Positions 10,510 through 21,755 of a stretch of 64,000 nucleotides of DNA are shown here, in pieces. Position 1 is the first letter of the stretch. The number at the start of each line of letters is the position of its first letter. Below the pieces are notes generated by a model, which worked only from the letters and a program-made list of their open reading frames with translations, did no database searches and was not told where the DNA came from. The DNA is taken from the NCBI GenBank assembly GCA_948567375.1, contig OX419757.1, positions 49,349,665 to 49,413,664 of the forward strand, written 5' to 3'. This DNA comes from Lunularia cruciata. Its lineage: Eukaryota > Streptophyta > Marchantiopsida > Lunulariales > Lunulariaceae. The position numbers and the translations under genes were made by a program.

Positions 10510-13091
10510 CTACTCGGATCCGATGTCTACTTCATCATCGGCTTTCAAACCCAAACCCGAAGTAACTTTACTTCCTAATATTCTGTCCTCAGGTTTTATA
10601 TCTTCTACTTCTTCTACCAGATCTAGCAATTCTCTTTCTTGATCTGAAATTGCACTAGTGGGTAATCTATCTAACTCTTCATCTCTTGATCTACTCTTCT
10701 CCAATGTCTCCATCTCTAACTCTGAAGACATTTGCACTCCTATTTTTATCTACTTTGGGTTTTTCTCTAACATCTTTCCGAAGTTTTTCTATCTCTATTT
10801 TCACTAAGTCTAATCTAATCAAAATGTTATCTTCTACCTCTAAGATCTTTCTGTCTACACAAGTTCTGAGACTAATTAAAAAGGCATTCAAATCCGTGTC
10901 CTTTGCCTATCTTTGCCCCATCTCCTGCACCAACAACTTCAACTTGTGCAGCCTCGTCTCTTCAATCCAAATGCTGGCCTCTGTACTTAACATCACATTC
11001 ATCCTGAGGACAATCTCCTTCAATGGCTCCAATCTCATCTTCCTTTCATGTTCTTGATCTCCAAGCCAGTCCTCCCTGTACATTGCCTACTCCGCCTCCA
11101 ACTGGGCTTTCACCGACTCGTTCTCCTTCTCCTTCTATACAACTCTCTCCTCCTGATTACGAAATTACTCTCGTAATCTTTCTTCTTCTCTATATCGTGC
11201 TGCCAACTCTCATTGCCAGAGTTGCTTCTTCTCCTTGACACTCTCCATCACCCTATCAAGCTCTTGATCCTTTGCAACTACTCTTGCCATAGCATGGATA
11301 ACCTCTACTCTTGAATCAACAAACTGCTTATTCAAGATCTCGTACTTAGCTACTTGTCTCTCCCTTGCTATGTCACTCTTCTTCATAAGATCCTCTCGAT
11401 AATGCACTTCTCTCTTCAGATCTTCAATTACCTGACTTCTCACTACTTCCTCCGCTCGTAGTATTTCTCTTTCCTCCTCACCTCTGGTTATACTCTTCTT
11501 CAACTCCGAGTTTTCTTCTTCTAGTCTTGCTAATACTTGCAACACAGTCTTCACCTCTAGACAAGTCGATTGCATCTCCTTCTTCCTGTACTCTAGCTTT
11601 ACTAACAATGGGCACACAACTTCTTGCAGGTACTCCACTCCATCATTGGCAACTACCTCAACCTGTGGAGTGATCTCCTTCTTTACCTCTTCTCCTCCCA
11701 ATACTCGCCTTCTTCTCTGCAGTCGTGGTATCGGAATAGACGCCTCGCTTCCCGAGCTTTCAGGTGCTTCTTCCTTTACCGTACTCGGACCTGCTTTGTA
11801 CTTTGCCTTACGTCTCGAGCAAACTCCTCTCTATACTATGATCTTCTTCTCTTGGGGCTCAGTTACTTTGTCTTCCAACTTTGTGTTGTCCTCGGGTTTG
11901 ATTTCTGCCTGCACTCCTTCTTCTTCTTTTGCAGCCACCGGCGCCAATGTCATTTCTCCTCCTTCATCGCTATTGCTACTTGTATCTCCACTCTGTAGCG
12001 TTAGCTCAGGCTCCTCCTCGTGTTCCAAGTCTTCAGTCTTAAGTTTGGCATCACCTTCCGAGTCTTCATCCTCCAACTCGATCACTACCATACCTTGCCT
12101 CGGGTTGCCTCTCTTGGTCTTCTGAGGTTTCTTTGTGTCTTCGGCTTTGCCTTGCTGACTTCTCTTCTTTGAGTTTGGAGTACTCATTTTGATCTCCATG
12201 TTCTTCCCTGTCTTCGTGTAGTAGTCATTGGTGCTCTTGATTTGCAATATGTATTGCTGCTCCTCAACATCGACTTCCTTTTGCAAATCAGGATGGAAGT
12301 GCAATACCATTTGAGTTCACTCCGCTGAGTTTGGCAAATTCAGCCCAAGGTAGAAATGCACTTCAAACGGTACGATGTAGTGTGGAGGCAATTTATCCCA
12401 CAGATTCCACACCATTTGCCTTGTTCTCCCATGGAAACACCTCGCCCAATTGATTGGTTCTCCTGCAAATAACTTGTGAAAGAACACCGCTTGGTGTTTT
12501 ATCACATACGTGGTTCTCTCCGGCTTCAGGATGGCCATCAGTGCTCTCACAATTCCTCTCTTCACAAGGTCTTTGTAGCTCTCAACTTTGTACCCATTCT
12601 TCGTTTGCTTTGACAAGAATGCATCTCTCACCTCTTGAGTCTCTTGAGCTAACTCTCCCTTCCCCAAGAACGTGGCTCCCTGCTCCGAGCCTGCTTCCTT
12701 CCCGCGTACAAGTCTCCAATCCGACTCTGTCTAGCGAGCGGGATTTCCTCTCTTCCCTTCCTCCTCGGGTCCATCGAGACGCTTGCTCTAGATGATTTCT
12801 TTCATGAAACCTGGAAAGCTCACATTCCAGTTCTACGCCAAGAAAGTGATCCAAAGTCGGCTCAAGACTTTGATCCTAACGATCCTATCTAACCTCCAAA
12901 TCGCATGATTTGGAGGTTACTACAAATTCAGAGTTCTTCTTTCCTCCTCCCATCTCTTCTACCTTCTCACTATCTCTTGATTTCACTCTTGCAACTTCTC
13001 CCTTACACATTAACGCGATTCCAACTCTATTTCCCTTCCCATGATCACCTACAAGACGACTTCTCAATGGCAAAGGAAAATTCCTCGACAT
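10510..13091 (-). pseudogene. LTR-encoded coiled-coil protein, copy in A 5' LTR
   Basis: Start ATG at 13,091 (MSRNFPLPLRSRL). The N-terminal frame is lost after about 60 codons at a foldback insertion (12,890-12,919). The globular domain resumes at 12,854-12,317 in two frames, the acidic linker at 12,310-11,831, and the coiled coil at 11,701-11,210 (163 open codons of E/K/R-rich heptads) and 10,891-10,510. Order and content match the D left copy. At the Trp/stop position seen in other copies, this one keeps TGG. Confidence 0.78.
12890..12919. repeat. Perfect 13-bp foldback inside an LTR gene
   Basis: Arms TAACCTCCAAATC (12,890-12,902) and GATTTGGAGGTTA (12,907-12,919) flank the loop GCAT. 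Sister LTRs have the first arm but not the second, so the second arm was probably copied from the first by template switching. It shifts the reading frame. Confidence 0.85.
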
Positions 13092-13506
13092 TTTGTCATT
13101 GCAAGTTAGATTTTTTTAGAGTTTCGCTTTCTTTGTCTTTCTTCACTTTGAGTTTCTACCAAGAAATCACACCTCTTGCATGCACCTGTCACTGTCAATC
13201 AACCTTTGCGCGTATGGGCCGCCGGTTTTTGAACGGCCCCTTTTTGAATTTCTTGCCCTGATGAAAGGTTGTTAGACTGTCTTTGCCTCCGATTGAGCTC
13301 CCTCCAATACAAAGACACTATACTTTGGGTTGTATGCTGATAGTGCATTTTTGAGTACTTTGCCTTATGACCCGAAGTCACTTTACTTGGGGTTTCATCT
13401 TGAAGACTCTTTTCTTTGCCTTCTTTGGCCATACAGGTGCAATCCGACTTCTCTATATACTTCTTCTTCTTTATTTTGAAAAAAACAAAAAAATGTGGGC
13501 ACCACA

Positions 13507-14300
13507 GTCTCTCCTCTCACCTAAACTTCTGGCCTTTTTGTACTAAACCATAGAGAGGATCTACTGCATGGGCAAAGTGGAATTGATACATGAGAACACA
13601 CAAGCTCCCAAGAATCTCCTTACTTTTGTTGGTGAGTTGTATGTATCCTTCATTTGCTGAATCTCATACACCTTGCTTGGATTAGGTTTGCGCCCAAACC
13701 ATCCACATAAATGTCCAACAATGACCACCTTTCCAACCCCAAACTTGGATTTGGCTCCTGATAAGGTCAAATGAACATCCTCGTCATGACAGGATCTGAT
13801 CACAATTTGAAATATGATCAGCTACAAACTTACGGCACCCCCTCTGATCCAATACTTCATCCTTCTATGCACCCTTTTATTGGAATACCATCCATAAAAG
13901 GCATTGTCTTCTCCAGAATGAAATCCCTAAGAACTTTATTCATTCCATTCATGATGTGCAGAATAGAATTTGTTACTCCTTGCAGCAATGTGCACATCCT
14001 CATCAACCCTAATGGTATCCTCATTGTGGTAATGTCCCTTCTACCTTCAGCAAGTTGGAATTGGTCACAATCAAAATGTAGATCTCCTTAGGAACATATC
14101 GCTCTACCTGCAAAAGCTTTAGCAAATTCTCCAACAATTGGCTCTATCGTCGTGTTCCTTATTGTCACTTGATTCATTGGCTGCATATCTTAGATGAACC
14201 TCAAAGCTCCATTCTTCTTAGGCACTATAAACCATTGACTAGAATAAGGTACAAATGACAGCTCTAGGATCCTTGCATCAACGTTAGCTTCCAATCATGA
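13507..14300 (-). pseudogene. Reverse transcriptase remnant of element H
   Basis: Minus-strand conceptual reading in shifting frames gives YSSQWFIVPKKNGALRF, MQPMNQVTIRNTTIEP, a MRIPLGLMRMCTLLQG segment, the catalytic box MPFMDGIPIKG (normally F-x-D-D; here the second Asp is Gly), and then SGAKSKFGVG, HLCGWFGRKPNPSKV and VRRFLGACVF. The order is that of a gypsy RT palm and thumb. It is cut at its 3' side by element A and at its 5' side by LTR J. Confidence 0.85.
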
Positions 14301-14309
14301 TGTTCCTTC

Positions 14310-17164
14310 AAGTATTTCTCCTTCTTTGGTTCTACCTAATTCTACTCATAACTCTTCTATTTCTTCTATTTCTTCACTACAAACTACAATTGCATTGGTG
14401 GGTAACTTATCTAACTCTTTATCTCCCAACCCACTCTTCTCTAATGTCTTTGGTAACTGATATGAAGACACTTGTTCTCCTACTTCTGCTACTTCAGACT
14501 TCCTTGCTAATTTTACCTCACTACAAAGTCTATCCAAGTTGGTTCTAACAAGATCTAGTTTGAGACAAACATTATCTCCTACCTCTAACATCTTCCTATC
14601 TACATGATCTTGTACAAAAATCAACAAATCGTTCAACTTTGTCCTTTGCCTTCCTCTGCCTCGTCTCTTGCACTAACAACTTCAACTCGTGCAATTTGGC
14701 TTCCTCCAACTTTGCTTCAACTTCAGTGCTAAGCAATGCTCTCATCTTGTTTACCATTGCTCCCTCTACATTTGATTCCACAGCCAGCTCTACCTTCTTT
14801 TTCTTTCTCTCCTCCTCCAACTTGTCCTTGGATTCAGCCTTCATTGCTTCCTTCTCTTGCTGATTCAACACGAGTTGATCTTCTGCTACTCTCAACAATC
14901 CTTGGAATTTTCCTCCTCTCAATTATGCTCTATTAACTCTCGCTGCAAGGCTTGATCTTTATTGGCCGCTTCTTCCTTAGATTCTCCAACTCTTGCTCCA
15001 TCATTTCTACACTTGCCTTTGAATGTATCAGCTCCACTCGCACATTAGCAATTTCACTCTTTAGCACTTTGACCAATGTTGTCTTCTCCTTTACTTCCTC
15101 CCTACACTTCACCAAATCCTCCCTCATTGCTTCTGAGTACTTACCTCAAACAATTTTCTCCATCTGAAGTTCTTTGGCTTCCATTTCTACTCACGTTAGC
15201 TTACTTCTCAACAGCAAGGTCTTTGCACTCCACTTTGTCATGGCTGCTGATTCACCCTTCACATCTAGATTAGCACTTGCCATCTCTACTTTCTTCTGCT
15301 GTAGAAACACCAACAAAGGACATACTACCTTTGACAAATACTCCACTCGATCATATTGCATGTCGTTGGCTCTGCTATCTTTGCCCTTGTCAAGTAACTC
15401 CTTCATTAGCGCCTTACCCTAAAGACGTGATCTTTTTTATCTTCAACGTCTCTTCATCCAAGCTCTCCTCCTCCTTGGTTGTAACGTTACTTGGTCCCAT
15501 ATTGACTATTGAGCACTTTTCTTTCCCTTGGCACCTCTTGGACACACCAAGACACCTTCTTCTTCCTTCTCACGCCCTTGCTTGATGGTGGATACCTCTA
15601 GAGTTGTCTTCTTTACTTCCACAATGATTCCACTTGCTTGTTGGACCTCAACCTCTCCTTTAGTGCCACTGCTTGATTCCTCACTTTGTTGTGTGAACTC
15701 TTCTTCTCCTCCCAAGGCTTCTTCATTTGACTCGGTTTCTCCTTCTGACTCCTCCTCCGGAGTCAATTCTTTTACTTTCACCAACATTGACTTTGGATTA
15801 GGCTTTTGCATCTTTTGTGGTTGTATTGATGCAATGCATCCTTTGGGTCTATCTCTCTTTCTTGGCTTGAGGATGTCAACTTCAAATATCTTCTCCTTTC
15901 CACTCTTCTTGTATACTCATCCCCTTCTTGAACCCGCTCCATGTAATATTGTTCATCTGCATCCACCTCTTTGTGCAAATATGGATGGAAATGAGACCGC
16001 ATTCTACTTCTCTCCGTAGAAGCCAGCAAATTCAGCCCAAAGTAGAAGTGAGCTGCAAAGGTTACAAAGTATTGTGGTTGGATATCCATTCTCCAACCCG
16101 TAATCATCTGCCCTACCCATTGGTGCAAACACTTTGCCCAATCCACTACTTCTCCTACAAACATCCGATGAAAGAAGACTGCCTATTGCATCGTGACGTA
16201 GGTGGTTTGCTTTGGCTTGCACATTGCCATCATTGTGCTCATGATCCCTCTTTGCATTGAGTCTCTGTAACTATCTACCTTATACCCATTCTTTGTGCAC
16301 GGTCAATTAAAAGAATTCCTAACCTTGGCAGTTTCTTCCAATGCATCACACTTCTGATAGAAGGTGGTACTCCTACCTCTCTTGCTTCTCTACCCAAGAT
16401 TAATCTCCAATCCAACTCAGTCCATCAAGCCAGATTTACTCTCTTCCCTTTTTGCTTCAGCCCATCCTTGCAATCACTCGTGGCAATCTCTACCATGAAA
16501 CTTGGAAAGCTAAAATTCTAGTTCTAGGCCAGAAAAGTGATGCAAAGTCTTGATAAGACCTTGATCCTTGCCACTACATCCAATCTACGCATTGCAAGAC
16601 CTCTCATTGCACTCTGCTTACTCACTTTTGGGGCCATAGTGTGTTTCTTCACTCTCTTCTTGTGAAAGATTGTACTCAAGATTCTAACCTACTCTTCTTA
16701 AGTATTCAAAAATTGCATTCCTTTGGGTAGACTCTGAATAGGAACATGATAGAATCTAGACATTGTAGTGCTTCTTCACATGAATCTCAATTTTATAGTC
16801 CATTGCTGATTGGTCATTCTTCAATCGTTGCTCCATGTCACTCATCAATTTTGTGAAGTGGTTTCCTGTCACTATCAATAACCTCTTGGTCCCATGGTAG
16901 TCACATTCTTCCTACATACTTTTTTGATTGGTAGAACCCAAGGAAGTTTGTTATAGGATCTTTGGATCAAGTTGCACTCCCTGACACAAAGTCCTTGTCT
17001 TTATATTTTATCTTGTCCAACCCGAGTCCTTTGGACTCGACTCAAGGTCAACTTTGGGTCTAAGCCAAATACACAATTCTTCACCTTTCTTCCCCATTTA
17101 GCCCTCCTTTGGCCTTACCAACACACTTCTTCTTTAAAACTTGAAAAAAAATGTGGGTACCACA
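14310..17164 (-). repeat. Diverged solo LTR J of the giant-LTR superfamily, truncated
   Basis: The right edge (plus strand) ATGTGGGTACCACA at about 17,151-17,164 matches the sense-start of the A/D LTRs, and the segment holds a frame homologous to the LTR-encoded protein. DNA identity to A/D is low although the protein is recognisable. The gag-proximal ~0.8 kb of the LTR is missing, and about 60-80 codons of H RT expected here are also missing. The left boundary (somewhere in 14,300-14,345) is thus probably a deletion rather than an LTR end. No target duplication is visible. Confidence 0.75.
14346..16637 (-). pseudogene. LTR-encoded coiled-coil protein, diverged homologue in J
   Basis: The likely start ATG at 16,637 opens MAPKVSKQ, then LAMRRLDVVARIKVLSRL, close to the A/D N-terminus. 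The globular region at 16,164-15,778 has AVFFHRMFVGEVVDWAKCLH, a YFVTFAAHFYFGLNLL stretch and SRMRSHFHPYLHKEVDADEQ. The coiled coil runs 15,406-14,346 and ends in DKELDKLPTNAI, parallel to KELDRLPTSGI in D. Multiple stops and shifts. Conservation of residues in a copy so different in DNA argues that the protein was once under selection. Confidence 0.75.
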
Positions 17165-17757
17165 CTGACCCAACATCTCTCAAAACCTTTTCTCCTCCAT
17201 TGGTAGACAAAAATCTGATTAACCAATTGTCAACTCTTTGAGTGTAGCTTTTGTGAGCTTGTGACCTATCTGATTTGGATCCCTTAGGCTCTTTTGTTTC
17301 TGAGCAAGTTGGACATGCTGATCAGAGTCACTTGGAAGAGGTTCAACTATAGGACTGACCTTTTCTCCACACTCTTGTATGTGGTTTCCACCCTAGCATA
17401 AGAACCTAAAAATGATTTTATCACTGAATAGAGTTCTCTTGAATGTATTTCTACCACCTGATCCTCATGCTCACACTCAGACTTCATCCTCATGAGCTCT
17501 CTTAAAGAATCCTCCAACCTTATCTCCATGTATTCTCTTGATATGGTGTCATCCTCATCAATCACCCCACTCTTTTTAGTTCATTTTCTTGTTCTTGCAC
17601 AACTTTCCGCTCCTTTTTGTGCACATTGGCAAGTTGCATGTACACACTAAACCTACTTTGAGAAAACCTCATCTCTTGTATACATAAGGTACTTCCTCTC
17701 TAAAGCAAGAGCACCTTCTTTGATGTACCACTATATTCTTGCCCAATAGTGGTACTT
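17165..17757 (-). pseudogene. Element H linker between protease and RT
   Basis: Minus-strand reading after the F insertion site continues the H protease frame (DFLQVPLLGKNIVVHQ) and then stops. A 72-codon charged frame (17,565-17,347, DEDDTISREYMEIRLEDSL) and a further piece with TKATLKELTIG and GGEKVLRDVG follow. This fits the segment leading into RT in the same element; the fit is by position and reading continuity, not by a named domain. It ends at the LTR J edge. Confidence 0.55.
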
Positions 17758-17892
17758 TGTAATACTCCAAGGACAAGAGAAGAGAGAGAAACACAAATTA
17801 CACACTCCACATTCAGTGCTCCAAAGGAGCACCTTCTCTTTATTATATAGACAAAAAGGATCTCCTCCAAGGAAGCTCCATCATAGGATTAG
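17758..17892 (-). repeat. 3' LTR of element F, outer part
   Basis: TGTAATACTCC onwards matches the start of the other F LTR at 26,967. It contains CTATATAATAAAG-like sequence on the minus strand, shared by all F-family LTR copies (possible TATA or polyadenylation signal). It is interrupted after ATTAG (17,888-17,892) by solo LTR B. Confidence 0.9.
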
Positions 17893-20800
17893 TGTGACAA
17901 CCCGGCAAATATCACTTTTGCGGTAATTGGGTAAGTAAAGTTTGTTCCCGCAGAGATACAAGTCAGAAGTGTCCAAATACAAAGCAAAGTAACAATTTCA
18001 ATTCTTCTTGAGTCCTTCTTTAGTCTCTCAGGTAGAAACCACACCTAGAAGAGAGTAACAAGCACTTACTCACAGTCTTGTCACAAATTTCACACTCCTT
18101 AATCACAACTCCATCAGATCTTTCTAAACAATCTTGATTGTGATGATTTAGGCTCTCCCAAAAACGGCACTTCACTACAAAATGACTTCGCCTCAGAATT
18201 GTGTTCCACCCCTCCATTGAAGGCACAACTTCCTCGATCAAAATTGCTTCACATCAACTTTGCATTGCACTCACAAATGCAAAATACTACCAACACTACA
18301 ATACCTCTCAGATCTGTCAAGGCATTGCTCCAATTGCACTTCACTCAAGATCAAACACACAGAATGAAGATCAAGGCTGCGGAATCCAACATCCAACAAG
18401 TACACTAACTTGCACTTCAAATTTCTCCACACTCTCACAAACACAAGTACAACGTTGATACTCGGAATCAAGCTTAAGCGATGAGCACTACTTCACAGCA
18501 CTTTGCTTTATCTACTCTCAAAAATTATGAGCACTGAACAACATGATATTGCAAATGCCACTCTTAAGTAGTGAACAAATTGACAGTTCTAACAACTATA
18601 CTGTTCTACAACAACTCTTCTAACCTGTAGATCCAAAATGTCAATGCACCTCTTCATATCTGCCTCTTCAAGTCTCAAAACTGTTACTAATCCAATCCAA
18701 TGTCTACTTTGTCATCGGCTTTCAAACCCAAACCCAAAGTAATCTTACTTCCTACTACTCTGTCCTCGGGTTTCATATCTTCTACTTCTTCTACCAGATC
18801 CAGCAATTCTCTTTCCTGATCTAAAATTGCACTAGTAGGTAATCTATCTAACTCTTCATCTCTCAACCCACTCTTCTCCAATGTCTCCATCTCTAACTCC
18901 AAAGATATTTGTATGCCTATGTTATCTACTTTGGGTTTGGCTCTAACATCTTTCCAAAGTTTTCAGATCTCTATTTTCACTAAGTCTAATCTAATTGCAA
19001 TATTGTCTTCTACTTCTAAGATCTTCCTATCTACACGAGGTTCTTAAACTAATCAACAAGGCATTCAAATTAGTGTCTTTCGCCTCTCTTCGCCTCATCT
19101 TCTGCACCAACAACTTCAACTTGTGCAACCTTGTCTCTTCAATTCAAACGCTGGCCTCTATACTTAACATTGCGTTCATCCTGAGGACTATCTCCTTCAA
19201 CGGCTCCAATCTCATCACTCTCTCTCGCTCTTGATCTGCAAGCCAGTCCTCCCTGTACATTGCTAATTCCACTTTGAACTCATCTTTCACCGTCTCCTTC
19301 TCCTTCTATACAACCTTCTCCTCCTGATTACGAAGTAACTCTCGTAATCTCTCTTCTTCCTTATACTGTGCTGCCAACTCTCTTTGCCAGAGTTGCTTCT
19401 TCTCCTCTACACTCTCCATCACCCTATCGAGCTCTTGATCCTTTGCTGCGACTCTCACAATAGCATGGATAACTTCTACTCTTGAATCAACAAACTGCTA
19501 CTTCAAGATCTTGTATTCAGCTACTTGTCTTTCCCTTGCTATATCACTCTTCTTAACAAGATCTTCTTGATATCTCACTTCTCTCTTCAGGTCTTCAATT
19601 ACCTGAGTTCTCACTACTGCCTCCGCTTGCAATACTTCCCTTTCCTCCTCACCTCGGGTTATACTCTTCTTCAACTCCGAGTTCTCTTCTTGTAATCTTG
19701 ATAACACCTGCAAGACAGTCTTTACCTCTGGACAAGTCGACTGCATCTCCTTCTTCTTGTACTCTAACTTCACCAGCAGAGGACACACCACCTCCCGCAA
19801 GTACTCGACTCCATCGCTTGGGGTTACTTCTTCTTGCATAGCCACTTCTCTTTGCACTTCTTGTTCATCCAATACTTGCCTTCTTCTCTGTAGTCTTTGT
19901 ATTGGAACGGACGCCTTGCTTCCCAAGCTTTCATTTGCTTCTTCTTTCACGTTACTCGGACCTGCATTGTACTTCGCCTTACATCTCGAGTGGACACCTT
20001 TCCGAACTACAATCTTCTCTTCTGCCTCGGGTACTTCATCTTCCAACTTTGTGTTGTCCTTGGCTTCAATCTCTACCTGCACTTCTTCTTCTTCTACTGC
20101 AGCAGTTGGCACCAATGTCATTTCTCCACCTTCATTGCTGTCGCTACTTGTATCTCCACTCTATAGCGTTAGCTCGGGCTCCTCCTTGTGTTCCAAGTCT
20201 TTGGTCTTGCACTCGGCATCACCTTCCGAGTCTTCATCTTCCGACTCGATCACCACCATGCCTCGCCTCGGGTTTCCTCTCCTAGTCTTCCGAGGTTTCA
20301 TCGTGTTTTTGGCTTTGCCCTACCGACTTCTCTTCTTTGAGTTTGGAGTACTCACTTTGATCTCCACATTCTTCCCTGTCTTCTTGAAGTACTCATTGGT
20401 GCTTCTGATTTGCAAGATGTACTGCTGCTCCTCTACATTGACCTCCTTTCTCAAATCGGGATGGAAATGAGACACCATCCGAATTTGCTCCGCCGAGTTT
20501 AGCAAATTCAACCCGAGGAAGAAATGAGCTGCAAACGGCACGATGTAGTGTGGAGGCGATTTATCCCATAGATTCCACACCATTTGTCACGTTCTCCCAT
20601 GGAAACACCTCACCTAGTTGATTGGTTCTCTTGCAAACAATTTGTGAAAGAACACCGCTTGGTGTTTCATCACATAAGTTGTTCTCTCCGGCTTCAGGAT
20701 TGCCATCAGAGCACTCACAATTCCCTTCTTGATAGGATCTTTGTAGCTATCGACTTTGTACCCATTCTTTGTCTGCTTTGACAAGAATGCATCTCTCACC

Positions 20801-21659
20801 TCTTGGGTTTCTTGGGCTATCTCTCCCTTCCCCAAGAACGTGGCCTCCTGCTCCAAGCCTGCTTCCTTCCCAAGTACCAGTCTCCAATCCGACTTTGTCC
20901 AGCAAGCCGGTTTTCCTCTCTTCCTTTCTTCCTTGGGTCCATTGAGACACTTGCTCTTGATGATCTCTGTCATGAAACCTGGAAAACTCACGTTCTAGCT
21001 CCACGCCAAGAAGGTGATCCAAAGTCGGCTCAAGACTTTGATCCTCATGATCATATCTAACCTCCAAATTGCATGATTTCTCACGGAGTTCTTCTTTCCT
21101 CCTCCCATCTCTCCTGCTTTCTCATTGTCTCTCGGTTTCACTCTTGCGACTTCTCCCTTACACACTAATGCGTTTCCAACTCTATTTCCATTCCCATGAT
21201 CACCTATAGGACGACATCTCAACGACAAAGGAAAATTACTCAACATTGCATCGTTGTGAGTTTGATTTTTCTAGAGTTGCGCTTTCTTCGTCTTTCTTCA
21301 CTTTGAGTTTCTACCAAGAAATCACACCTCCTGCATGCACCTGTCATTGTCAATCATACTTTGTGCGTATGGGCCGTCGGTTTTTTGAATGGTCCCTTCT
21401 TGAATTTCTTGCCCCGACGAAAGGTTGTTAGACTGACTTCACCTCGGGTTGAGCTCCCCTCGATACAAAGACTCCTTACTTTGGGCTGTGTGTTGACAAG
21501 GCATTTCTGAGTACTTTGCCTTATGACCCAAAGTCACTTTACTTTGGGTTTCATCCCGAAGACTCTTTTCTTTGCCTTCTTTGGCCATACAAGCGCAATC
21601 CGACTTCTCTATACACTTCTTCTTCTTTATTTTGAAAATAAAAAAATGTGGGTACCAAA
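17893..21659 (-). repeat. Solo LTR B of the A/D family (3,767 bp)
   Basis: Plus-strand edges are TGTGACAACCCGGC at 17,893 and GTGGGTACCAAA ending at 21,659. Target duplication ATTAG (17,888-17,892) and ATTAC (21,660-21,664) flank it, and the F LTR sequence resumes exactly as in the uninterrupted copy at 27,100. No internal region is present, so this is a solo LTR left by LTR-LTR recombination. It carries a broken coiled-coil frame (18,687-21,246). Confidence 0.93.
18687..21246 (-). pseudogene. LTR-encoded coiled-coil protein, copy in solo LTR B
   Basis: ATG at 21,246 (MLSNFPLSLRCRPIG). The N-terminal frame ends at TAG 20,995-20,997, the recurrent Trp/stop position. The globular part continues in frame from 20,991 for 125 codons (SFPGFMTEIIKSKCL, SYKDPIKKGIVSALMAILK) and at 20,583-20,320 with SPPHYIVPFAAHFFLGLNLL. 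The acidic linker plus coiled coil at 20,121-19,498 holds 207 open codons. The C-terminal piece is at 18,902-18,687. Same architecture as in A and D. Confidence 0.78.
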
Positions 21660-21755
21660 ATTACGCACATAGATAGGTGACCTGTCTGCAAGCTCCACCC
21701 TTGGGTTACTTACTTGGATGGGTGACATGTTGGTCTAGGCCCTATCTGGTTGGTC
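21660..21755 (-). repeat. 3' LTR of element F, continuation after solo LTR B
   Basis: Starts with the second copy of the B target duplication and matches 27,105-27,200 of the 5' LTR (GATAGGTGACCTGTC, GGATGGGTGACATGTTGG). It ends abruptly at 21,755, where a C-family LTR begins; the rest of this LTR (about 0.5 kb) is missing. Confidence 0.88.

Larger units (their letters stand above)
1..13506 (-). mobile_element. Element A: Ty3/gypsy LTR retrotransposon with giant LTRs (left end cut by window)
   Basis: The window opens inside the 3' LTR of a minus-strand element. A 3,791-bp LTR at 9,716-13,506 matches 1-3,552, which lacks about the first 224 bp of the repeat. Between them lie, in minus-strand order, a tRNA-Asp primer site, gag with two CCHC knuckles, protease, RT, RNase H, integrase and a polypurine tract. 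That order and the primer type suit the Athila/Tat side of Ty3/gypsy. No env-like frame separates integrase from the 3' LTR. Gag and pol are split by stops and frameshifts, so the copy is dead. It interrupts the RT gene of older element H at 13,506/13,507; the flanking bases there are GTCTC, and the partner duplication lies outside the window. Confidence 0.95.
9716..13506 (-). repeat. 5' LTR of element A (complete, 3,791 bp)
   Basis: Plus-strand edges are TGTGACAACCC at 9,716 and GTGGGCACCACA ending at 13,506, giving TG...CA termini on either strand. It holds a broken copy of the LTR-encoded coiled-coil frame (10,510-13,091). The roughly 790 bases at the gag-proximal end have no frame worth calling. 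A TATA-like stretch before the frame's start is degenerate here. Confidence 0.95.
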
